Shown here: in pieces, positions 1 to 5,985 of the stretch
Layout of the letters: each line of letters opens with the position of its first letter
Position numbering within the stretch: the stretch's first letter is position 1
Source: Pseudomonadota bacterium
GTDB taxonomy: Bacteria > Desulfobacterota > Syntrophobacteria > Syntrophobacterales > Syntrophobacteraceae
Direction: 5' to 3'
Assembly: GCA_023416335.1 (NCBI GenBank)
Contig: JAEZHY010000050.1
Coordinates: 1-22,162, forward strand
DNA length: 22,162 nt
Position numbers and translations under genes: made by a program
The notes under the pieces: model-generated
Seen by the model: the letters and a program-made list of their open reading frames with translations, nothing else
Told to the model about the DNA's origin: nothing
The model's database searches: none

Positions 1-2
1 GG

Positions 3-281
3 ATTGGGATCATCCTGCTCATCGTATTCTTCGCATGCTTTCTTTCCGCCGTTTCATGGGCGGACTTGAGCTTCGTGCTCCCCGCAACCGCGTCCGGATA
101 TATAATCAACGTCTTCTTTGCAAATCACTTCCTTGGCGAATCAGTCTCGTCGGCACGGTGGCTCGGGTCTGCGCTGATTGCCGGCGGGATAGCTCTTGTC
201 GCATGGTCGAACAGACCAAGCGCGGCTTCGCAGACTCACTCCGAAGAACTTCCGGAGAAATCGGAAGGGAGGGGAATTTAA
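3..281 (+). CDS. EamA/SMR-type half-size membrane transporter, 3' part
   Basis: This is the C-terminal part of a small hydrophobic protein whose start lies before the window; the frame is open from base 3 to the TAA at 279-281. About 92 residues are visible: one hydrophobic stretch, then the motif SWADLSFVLPAT, then two more membrane segments and a polar tail ending in KSEGRGI. The pattern of an aromatic/Pro/Ala/Thr turn followed by 'LGE...RWLG..LI..GIALV' is typical of EamA/DMT transporters, and the apparent small size suggests a four-helix half-transporter like ArnE/ArnF or SMR proteins. The stop codon shares one base with the ATG of the next gene (TAATG), and that gene carries the same SWADLSFV.PAT motif, so the two are probably paralogues working as a heterodimer. 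The substrate is not readable; the glycosyltransferase downstream makes a lipid-linked sugar plausible. Confidence 0.75.
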   Translation: MGIILLIVFFACFLSAVSWADLSFVLPATASGYIINVFFANHFLGESVSSARWLGSALIAGGIALVAWSNRPSAASQTHSEELPEKSEGRGI

Positions 282-649
282 TGTTGACCGCTTTTATGGT
301 CCTTTTGATTGTTTTCTCCAATGCCGCCGGCGATGTTTACCTCACCAGGGGCATGAAGGAGATTGGGGACGTTTCGGCAATCAGCCCGATGCAATTCCTG
401 GGGGTTTTGAAAAGAATCCTGACCAACAGGAACTTCCTTTTCGGAGTATTCTGTCTTTCAGTCAGCTTCTTTTCCTTTCTGGCAGTTCTTTCCTGGGCCG
501 ACCTGAGCTTTGTGGTGCCCGCTACGTCTATCGTATATGTCGTTACAATTCTCGGCGCGAAATTCATTTTGAAAGAAGAAATCAACCGTCTGCGTTGGGC
601 GGGAACACTCTTGGTCTGTTTTGGGGTCGCACTGGTCTGCATCCCCTGA
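281..649 (+). CDS. EamA/SMR-type half-size membrane transporter
   Basis: A 122-residue membrane protein with about four hydrophobic helices (roughly residues 2-20, 52-70, 76-96 and 106-121). Residues 71-82 (SWADLSFVVPAT) match the motif of the preceding gene almost exactly, and the following LKEEINRLRWAGTLLVCFGVAL matches the EamA C-terminal signature (acidic residue, then a G-rich last helix). The start ATG at 281 overlaps the upstream stop by one base, with GGGAGGGG about 6 bases before it as a ribosome site. The same frame is open further upstream, but that part is only the shadow of the first gene. Known four-helix pairs of this kind include ArnE/ArnF, which flip undecaprenyl-phosphate-aminoarabinose; a similar role here, with the HpnI-type enzyme 26 bases downstream supplying the glycolipid, is inference. 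It could also be an SMR-type drug exporter. Confidence 0.78.
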   Translation: MLTAFMVLLIVFSNAAGDVYLTRGMKEIGDVSAISPMQFLGVLKRILTNRNFLFGVFCLSVSFFSFLAVLSWADLSFVVPATSIVYVVTILGAKFILKEEINRLRWAGTLLVCFGVALVCIP

Positions 650-675
650 AGTCCCTATTCCCCTGGTCTCTTCGC

Positions 676-1830
676 ATGGTTCTCACGGTTATACGCATCA
701 TATTGGGCATCCTCACGGCAGCGTCCATCGGCTACTTCATTTTCAGCATTCTGGCTGCCAGGCGCTTCTTCTCTGCTGCATCGCCCCCGCCTTCCGTCAA
801 CTATGCACCGGTTTCAATAATGATCCCGCTTTGCGGTGCCGACTTCAAAGCTTACGAGAACTATGCGTCCATTTGCCGCCAGCAATACCCTGAGTTCCAG
901 ATGGTTTTCGGAGTGCGCGACGCACAGGACTCATCCGTCGATCTTGTCCGGCAGCTCGAGGCCGATTTTCCCCAAATACCGATAGACCTGGTTGTCAGCG
1001 GCGAGGAAATCGGCCCCAACCCAAAGGTAAATAATCTCAATAATATGCTGCCGCATACCCGGCACGACATCATCGTGCTGCTGGACAGCGATATCCGCCT
1101 CGGTCCCGATTTCCTCAAAACGGTCATTGCAGAACTTTTGCAAAACCCGGACGGTGCCGTAACGTGTCTCTACCGCGCGGGTGAAGCTCCCGGAATTCCA
1201 TCGACGCTCGAAGCGATCGGCATTTCCGCCGAATTCGCACCCGGTGTCCTCGTGGCCAATGCAGGCGGTGGGATTTCTTTTGCATTCGGTGCGGCAATCG
1301 CGATCGGTAAAGAAACCTTCGAAGCCATCGGCGGATTTCCGGCCATTGCCGCCCACCTTGCGGATGATTACATGATCGGCAATCTGGTCCGCAAAGCCGG
1401 CCACCCTGTCGGGCTTTCCCGGTATGTAGTCGAAACGGTCCTCTCCAGGCTCACAATAGGAGAATTCTTCAGACACCAGGTTCGATGGTCGAGAGGCATA
1501 CGCGCCTGCAACCCTTGGGGGCATACCGGTTCGATTATTACGAATGGAACAGTCTTGGGCCTTCTCTATTTGATTTTCTCCGGCTTTTCGGCTTTTGGCT
1601 GGGCTGTCTTCCTCGCGGCAATTGTCATGAGGTTTGCCATGGCAAAGGCGGTCGGAATCCACACCCTGAGAGACGAGATTTTGCGCCGAAACCTTCACCT
1701 CCTGCCCTTGCGGGACCTTTTCAGCTTTCTCATATGGTGCACCGCACTTTTCGGTAAGACCGTCGAATGGAGGGGGAAGAAATTTCGGCTCGACAAAAGC
1801 GGCACGATGGTGCCTGCAAACCCTCGATGA
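676..1830 (+). CDS. hpnI: HpnI-type glycosyltransferase (GT21/GT2, hopanoid glucosaminyl transfer)
   Basis: A 384-residue membrane-bound glycosyltransferase of the ceramide-glucosyltransferase (GT21) type. One N-terminal membrane helix (about 3-25) is followed by a GT-A domain with DSD at 137-139, the second acidic pair DD at 230-231 in HLADDY, and the signature HQVRW at 267-271; hydrophobic C-terminal segments lie near 290-320 and 345-362. The set D,D,D,(Q/R)xxRW is diagnostic for this family. The length and motifs such as LVVSGEEIGPNPKVNNL and AVTCLYR fit HpnI, which adds N-acetylglucosamine to bacteriohopanetetrol in bacteria studied for it. ATG 676 was chosen because it gives the membrane helix at the N-terminus and follows the preceding stop by 26 bases; no strong ribosome site is seen, and the open frame further upstream overlaps the transporters. 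It could act on another lipid acceptor, since no hopanoid cyclase is in view. Confidence 0.75.
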   Translation: MVLTVIRIILGILTAASIGYFIFSILAARRFFSAASPPPSVNYAPVSIMIPLCGADFKAYENYASICRQQYPEFQMVFGVRDAQDSSVDLVRQLEADFPQIPIDLVVSGEEIGPNPKVNNLNNMLPHTRHDIIVLLDSDIRLGPDFLKTVIAELLQNPDGAVTCLYRAGEAPGIPSTLEAIGISAEFAPGVLVANAGGGISFAFGAAIAIGKETFEAIGGFPAIAAHLADDYMIGNLVRKAGHPVGLSRYVVETVLSRLTIGEFFRHQVRWSRGIRACNPWGHTGSIITNGTVLGLLYLIFSGFSAFGWAVFLAAIVMRFAMAKAVGIHTLRDEILRRNLHLLPLRDLFSFLIWCTALFGKTVEWRGKKFRLDKSGTMVPANPR

Positions 1831-2045
1831 GCGAACGGATTAGCTTCGTCGAACATTCATCTCTACTGCACCTGCTCCCCTTAGCTTGAGACGGTAAATT
1901 GCCGTTTGAGGGCTTGAAATTTCCATAATCTGTCGCAATCTGGTATAAAGGAAAGAAAAAGGATGCCCTGTCCTGTGATGTTGCGCAGGATTGCTGGTTT
2001 TCCGGTTATATGCTGAAAGGCACTCTCATTCGAAAGTCAAAAATT
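1831..2045. other. Intergenic region upstream of the papain-family gene
   Basis: About 215 bases between hpnI and the chosen papain start. No ORF of note. A weak inverted repeat (AGACGG...CCGTTT around 1890-1910, one G-T pair, 7-base loop) has no T-run and is a poor terminator. An AT-rich patch with TATAAA at 1944-1949 could be a -10 element, but no good -35 sits at the right distance. The region probably holds the promoter of the peptidase-inhibitor pair; the exact site is not readable. Confidence 0.4.
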
Positions 2046-4277
2046 ATGGCCCCGAGACTTTTGCATCGGCGCATCCAGCTTATTATCGCCACTTTCCTTT
2101 GTATACTCGCTTTCTGTGATTCCTGCGCCTGCGCATCGAGAACCGATGAGATCAACCTGGACATCTGGTGCGGCGGCGCGAAATGGGTTGCCGCAGAGAA
2201 TCCGATTTCTCAGCTGCCGCCGGACCAAAGGCAGCGGATGGTCGGGTCCGTCCCTCCAATTGCAGCGAAGCCCATGCTCGAAACGGCCGCTTCGCAGCCT
2301 GTGGTTTCGGCTGATGCCCTTCCGCAGACCCTCGACTGGCGGAACATGGGAGGGAGAAACTACGTTACGTCCGTAAAAGATCAGGGTAAATGCGGCGCAT
2401 GTTGGGCTTTTTCGACAACCGCCGCCCTGGAATCCCAAATGCTGATCGTCGAAAACAAGAACCTGGACCTATCCGAACAGGTCCTGCTCTCCTGCAGCGG
2501 CGGCGGCGACTGCTCGGGAGGAGATATCGCAACGGCATCCACTTATATTCGCGATTACGGTCTTCCAATCGAATCCTGCCTGTCCTACGCGGGTACCCCG
2601 GGATCGTGCACGCTCCAATGCACTTATTACCAGACCGTGCCGTACCAGATTGCGAGCTGGGAGTTCGTAGCGGGTCAGTCCCCCGATGTCGGCGCTCTCA
2701 AGAATGCTCTCTATGCACACGGCCCCCTCGTCGCCATGATGACCACCTATGAAGATTACTACTATTACTCCAGCGGCATTTACACCCATCAGTCCGGCGG
2801 CAACGAAGGGATGCACGGGATTCTGATAATCGGCTACGATGATGCCAATTCCTGCTTCATCGTCAAGAACGACTGGGGAACTTCCTGGGGCGAACAGGGC
2901 TACTTCCGAATCGCCTATTCGGAAGTAAGCGGAGACACCAAATTCGGCACATACGCCATCGCCTATCATCGCTCCGGAAACCTGAAAGTGACCATCTATC
3001 CGGATAACGCAAACTACTCGGGCGCAAAATGGAACGTTGACGGTGGTCTCTGGAGAAGCAGCGACTCTTATGCCAATGTAGCCGCGGGGGTGCACACCAT
3101 TCGCTTCAAAGACGCATCCGGCTGGTTCACGCCTTCATCGCGGACAGTCAACATTACCAGCGCCCAGCAAACAACGAAACTTAGCGGAACATACTCCCTC
3201 AATACCGCAGGGACTTACGGCTCCGCTTCTTATCCGTCGGATTATTCTTCGAGTTCATTCAGTTCGGGCCAAAACTATAGTTCCTCCACCGGAGACCGCT
3301 CGATCTCTTCCACGAGTTCATCCGATTCGGGAAGGACACCCGAGCAGAGAACCTCTAGCCAACCGGCAACTCAGGGTGGGTACCCCGGGCAATACGGCTC
3401 CCAGCCACCACCCGACACAAGCCCGGGGCCTGCTGCGGACCGGGCGTCACCTGGAAATCAAACGACACCCAACGTGCAACAGGCTCCCGTGACCATGACT
3501 CCGCCCGTCCAGAGATTCCGAACCGGACACGTGCAGGTCAAGCTGACTCCCGAAAGCGCCGTCACGGCCGGAGCCAAATGGCGCGTAGACGGCAAGAGCT
3601 GGCTTGATTCGAACGTTATCCTTACGAGCGTCCGGGCCGGAAATCACACGGTAGAATTCAACAACGTCCTCGGGTGGGAAAAGCCCGTGCCGCAGAAGAT
3701 CAAGATCGAACCGGACAAGACAGCCCAGGCAAGCGCCGATTACTCCTCCAATCCGCCCGGAACACTGCAGGTGACGCTTTCACCCCAGACCGTGACCGTT
3801 GATGCCCGATGGAGCGTTGAGCCCGGCAAATGGCTCAAGAGCGGAGAATCCGTCAAACTCAATCCCGGATCGTATACTGTATCTTACGAAGACCTCTCCG
3901 GTTGGGTCTGCCCGGCCGGTCAAAAGGTCGTCGTAAAGGGCACTCAGACATGCGCGGTTTCAGCTGCCTATTCGCTGCCGGTCATAACCGTGGGGGACCC
4001 TTCCAGGACAAAGGTGCCCCTCGGTACGAAACAGAAGATCTCATGGAAGTATACCGGCAATATCGGCCCAACTGTGAAAATTGAAGTGGTTCGAGACAAC
4101 CTCACCCGCATTCTCGCCGAATCAGTTTCAGCAGGCGAAACCGGAAAGGGTTCCGCTCGCCTGCTGATTCCAAGAGATCTGCAGTCAGGTGGAAATTACC
4201 GGATCAGGGTTAGCAGTAAAACAAGCAGCCTTGTTTCCGCCTACAGCTCCGAATTTACTTTGGAGAAGCGTAAATAA
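2046..4277 (+). CDS. Secreted papain-family (C1A) cysteine peptidase with repeat-rich tail
   Basis: A 743-residue exported protein. A signal peptide (basic LLHRR, then a hydrophobic core to about residue 25) is followed by a short non-canonical pro-region and a C1A peptidase domain (about 93-310). The catalytic set is complete: Gln113 in VKDQGKCGACWAFS, Cys119 in CGACW, His257 in GMHGILIIGYDD and Asn275 in VKNDWGTSWGEQGYF. The tail holds one repeat (about 311-384), a Ser/Gly/Pro/Gln-rich linker (385-493), two more repeats (494-568, 572-643), each with a 'GAKWxVDG..W...GxHTVxFxxxxGWxxP' pattern, and a C-terminal Ig-like domain (about 644-740) resembling the Ser-Thr-rich GPI-anchored/Kre9 type. 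An in-frame ATG at 2010 would add 12 residues; neither start has a strong ribosome site, and 2046 gives the more usual signal peptide. A chagasin-type inhibitor gene follows 61 bases later. Confidence 0.9.
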   Translation: MAPRLLHRRIQLIIATFLCILAFCDSCACASRTDEINLDIWCGGAKWVAAENPISQLPPDQRQRMVGSVPPIAAKPMLETAASQPVVSADALPQTLDWRNMGGRNYVTSVKDQGKCGACWAFSTTAALESQMLIVENKNLDLSEQVLLSCSGGGDCSGGDIATASTYIRDYGLPIESCLSYAGTPGSCTLQCTYYQTVPYQIASWEFVAGQSPDVGALKNALYAHGPLVAMMTTYEDYYYYSSGIYTHQSGGNEGMHGILIIGYDDANSCFIVKNDWGTSWGEQGYFRIAYSEVSGDTKFGTYAIAYHRSGNLKVTIYPDNANYSGAKWNVDGGLWRSSDSYANVAAGVHTIRFKDASGWFTPSSRTVNITSAQQTTKLSGTYSLNTAGTYGSASYPSDYSSSSFSSGQNYSSSTGDRSISSTSSSDSGRTPEQRTSSQPATQGGYPGQYGSQPPPDTSPGPAADRASPGNQTTPNVQQAPVTMTPPVQRFRTGHVQVKLTPESAVTAGAKWRVDGKSWLDSNVILTSVRAGNHTVEFNNVLGWEKPVPQKIKIEPDKTAQASADYSSNPPGTLQVTLSPQTVTVDARWSVEPGKWLKSGESVKLNPGSYTVSYEDLSGWVCPAGQKVVVKGTQTCAVSAAYSLPVITVGDPSRTKVPLGTKQKISWKYTGNIGPTVKIEVVRDNLTRILAESVSAGETGKGSARLLIPRDLQSGGNYRIRVSSKTSSLVSAYSSEFTLEKRK

Positions 4278-4338
4278 AAGATCTCGCTCCTTAGCTGCGG
4301 CCCGGCCATTTTGCCCGCCGCGAAAGAGAGGGTGTAAC

Positions 4339-4746
4339 ATGGTGTTTTCGAAATTATTCATTGCCATGGCTCTGGTTCTCCTGCCCTGTACCGTCCTGGC
4401 GGCAGGAGGCGGCCAGAATTCAAAGGTCACGACGGTGGGAACCGAGAATAATGGAGAACAGATAAACATCCCGGAAGGTGCAATTCTCGAAGTCAAGCTG
4501 CAGCAACCGGGCGCAACCGGATATTCATGGGAAGTCGTTAATCTGGACCAATCCCGACTTCAGCTGATAGACTCCAGCAGCACCCCTGTCAAAAGCGGCC
4601 CGATTCTTGGCGGCCCCCTTCTTAAGAAATGGCATTTCAAGGCTGTGGGCAAGGGCCAGACGGAGCTGAGGCTTTCGCTCTATCGTCCGTGGGAGGGAAT
4701 CGATAAGGCAGCAGACAATTACATGCTTATGGTGCAGATACAGTAG
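4339..4746 (+). CDS. Chagasin-family (I42) inhibitor of cysteine peptidases
   Basis: A 135-residue exported protein with a clear signal peptide (hydrophobic core at about 6-20, likely cleavage after VLAA). The mature part shows all three inhibitory loops of the chagasin/I42 family: PGATGYSW at 57-64 (equivalent to NPTTGYxW), a glycine-rich loop GPILGGP at 87-93, and RPWE at 116-119. In known members these loops wedge into the active-site cleft of papain-like enzymes. The ATG at 4339 follows a GAGAGGG ribosome site (about 6 bases apart); the open frame further upstream overlaps the peptidase and is not used. It lies 61 bases after the papain-family gene on the same strand, so co-transcription is likely. 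That the partner is the neighbouring peptidase is inference; it could also target foreign enzymes. Confidence 0.88.
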   Translation: MVFSKLFIAMALVLLPCTVLAAGGGQNSKVTTVGTENNGEQINIPEGAILEVKLQQPGATGYSWEVVNLDQSRLQLIDSSSTPVKSGPILGGPLLKKWHFKAVGKGQTELRLSLYRPWEGIDKAADNYMLMVQIQ

Positions 4747-4817
4747 CGCAGAGGCTGCGATAGAGTTGCCCTGAGCGGCACAGCACGTACCGGATACCAT
4801 CCGACCTGCCGGGGCGG

Positions 4818-4843
4818 GGTTCCCAAGGCGGACCTTGGGAACC
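4818..4843. repeat. Perfect 11-bp inverted repeat (REP-like hairpin)
   Basis: GGTTCCCAAGG (4818-4828) and CCTTGGGAACC (4833-4843) are exact reverse complements separated by the tetraloop CGGA. The hairpin lies 71 bases after the inhibitor stop and is not followed by a T-run, so it is not a typical intrinsic terminator. It may be a REP-like palindromic repeat or an mRNA-stabilising 3' structure. Confidence 0.7.
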
Positions 4844-4848
4844 AGCGG
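4826..4848 (+). repeat. 23-nt direct repeat, copy 1
   Basis: The 23 bases starting AGGCGGACCTTGG and ending AACCAGCGG match the copy at 4908-4930 with one mismatch (G against A at the 14th base). This copy includes the right arm of the 11-bp hairpin. Confidence 0.7.
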
Positions 4849-4907
4849 AAATTATTTAGCGCTTTCAGCGCAATAAACAACGCGGCTCGCTCAAGTTGAC
4901 GCATATC

Positions 4908-4930
4908 AGGCGGACCTTGGAAACCAGCGG
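4908..4930 (+). repeat. 23-nt direct repeat, copy 2
   Basis: Matches 4826-4848 at 22 of 23 positions; the two copies start 82 bases apart. Here the left hairpin arm is missing (GCATATC instead of GGTTCCC), so this copy looks like a half-element. Confidence 0.7.
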
Positions 4931-5018
4931 CGTATTTCCTTAAAGCAACAACATTGCCCCCAAACACTGGGGGTGTGGCGGCCCCGGCTCTTAAGACGCC
5001 TGCACGCCTCATATGTTA

Positions 5019-5050
5019 GGGCGCGGTTTCCCGATCGCGTCCGCTTTTAT
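5019..5050 (+). terminator. Candidate intrinsic terminator of the peptidase-inhibitor unit
   Basis: GGGCGCG (5019-5025) pairs with CGCGTCC (5036-5042) using one G-T pair; the stem can extend inward by G-T, T-A and T-G pairs to a TCCC loop. It is followed by GCTTTTATT on the plus strand. The T-run overlaps the stop codon of the minus-strand LysR gene. Distance from the inhibitor stop is about 270 bases, which is long, hence moderate confidence. Confidence 0.4.
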
Positions 5051-5952
5051 TCAGTATTCTTCACAAAATCCATTCGAAGGTGCTCCAGGAAAGCCACGCT
5101 CAACGGAGAAAGTTCGCGGTTTTTTCTCTGCGCGAGGTAAAAAGTCCTGTGAATCCTGGTTCCTTTCAAGCCGACCGTGCAAAGTGTTCCCCGCTCGATG
5201 TCCTCCTTCACTGCATGCTCCGAGATGATCGCTATCCCTATTTTTGCTTTTACGGCCTGCCGGACGGCTTCGGTGCTTCCCATTTCAGCCACGACATTCA
5301 GACGGGACGGCGAAAAGCCGGCTGATTCCAGTGACTGCGCGGCTACGAGGCGGGTTCCGGAGGTCCTTTCCCTCAGGATGAACGGCATATCGGCAAGCTC
5401 TTCCACATCGACATCCGTGCGCCCCACCCAGGGATGTCCGGGATACACGACCAGGATCACATCGTCCGAATAGATTTCCTCAAGGGATATTCTCTTCTCA
5501 TCCCATCTGGCGCCGATCATTCCGAATTCGACGCTTCCGTCGAGGATTTTTTGGACCACTTCTCCGCTGCTGCCTATTTTGAGAGTGATCTGAATGGACG
5601 GATACGTCGCCTTGAAAGTCCCGATAAGGCGAGGAAGTATGTACGTCCCCGGGATGGTGCTTGCCCCGATCTGAAGGCTCCCGGAAAGGTTCCCCTTGAA
5701 TTTTTCAATGGCCTGTACGGCCTTGTCGCGCAACTGGATTATTTCGCGTGCATACTGGTACAGGACCTTACCGGCAGGTGTCGGCAAAATCTCACGCCCG
5801 AGCCGGTCTATCAGTTTCTCGCCCAGTGAGTCCTCCAGAGCGCGGATGTGTTCGCTGACCGTCGGTTGCGTGAGGCAAACCGCTTCAGCTGCCTTGGTGA
5901 AACTTTGCAGATCGATTACCTTGCAGAAGACCATAAGTCTGTGGATATCCAT
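5047..5952 (-). CDS. LysR-family transcriptional regulator
   Basis: A 301-residue regulator with the standard LysR layout: an N-terminal winged helix-turn-helix (about 1-60, with FTKAAEAVCLTQPTVSEHIRALE as the DNA-binding core), a linker helix (about 60-90), and a periplasmic-binding-protein-like effector domain (about 90-295, starting GSLQIGASTIPGTYILPRL). The length is normal for the family. The effector domain resembles the CysL/CbbR-like branch, and its N-terminus MDIHRLMVFCKV resembles LysR proteins often found in Desulfobacterota near selenium genes; that resemblance is from memory and not decisive. The gene starts 33 bases after the ABC-F stop on the same strand, so the two may be co-transcribed. 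The target is not shown; LysR regulators often control a divergent neighbour, but the nearest divergent unit starts beyond the ABC-F gene. Confidence 0.9.
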   Translation of the reverse strand: MDIHRLMVFCKVIDLQSFTKAAEAVCLTQPTVSEHIRALEDSLGEKLIDRLGREILPTPAGKVLYQYAREIIQLRDKAVQAIEKFKGNLSGSLQIGASTIPGTYILPRLIGTFKATYPSIQITLKIGSSGEVVQKILDGSVEFGMIGARWDEKRISLEEIYSDDVILVVYPGHPWVGRTDVDVEELADMPFILRERTSGTRLVAAQSLESAGFSPSRLNVVAEMGSTEAVRQAVKAKIGIAIISEHAVKEDIERGTLCTVGLKGTRIHRTFYLAQRKNRELSPLSVAFLEHLRMDFVKNTE

Positions 5953-5985
5953 ATTCTCGGCAAAGCCTCCCGGAATGTATTCGCC

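Larger units (their letters stand above)
4747..5046. other. Convergent intergenic region with repeats and hairpins
   Basis: A 300-base gap between the convergent inhibitor gene and the LysR gene. It holds no credible gene; a 97-codon minus-strand open frame across 4719-5012 is spanned by the repeats and has no family resemblance. The gap contains a perfect 11-bp hairpin, two copies of a 23-nt repeat, a smaller C5A/TG5 hairpin (4957-4973, loop AACAC) and a terminator-like hairpin next to the LysR stop, each listed separately. Confidence 0.7.

Noticed and set aside
931..1698. A 255-codon minus-strand open frame opposite hpnI
   Set aside because: It is antisense to a gene with full GT21 motifs and has no recognisable domains.
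1885..1912. Terminator after hpnI
   Set aside because: The stem is only about six base pairs with a G-T pair, and no T-run follows.
4818..4930. Possible CRISPR repeats
   Set aside because: Only two copies exist, the spacing of 82 bases is too long for a spacer, and no cas gene is present.
4719..5012. A 97-codon minus-strand open frame across the convergent gap
   Set aside because: It runs through the hairpin and direct repeats, overlaps the inhibitor's 3' end, has no ribosome site I can see and its translation resembles no protein family.
5013..5028. ATGTTAGGGCGCGG resembling an attC-type core (GTTRRRY)
   Set aside because: The last base does not fit, no matching RYYYAAC partner lies upstream, and there is no integron integrase or cassette layout.
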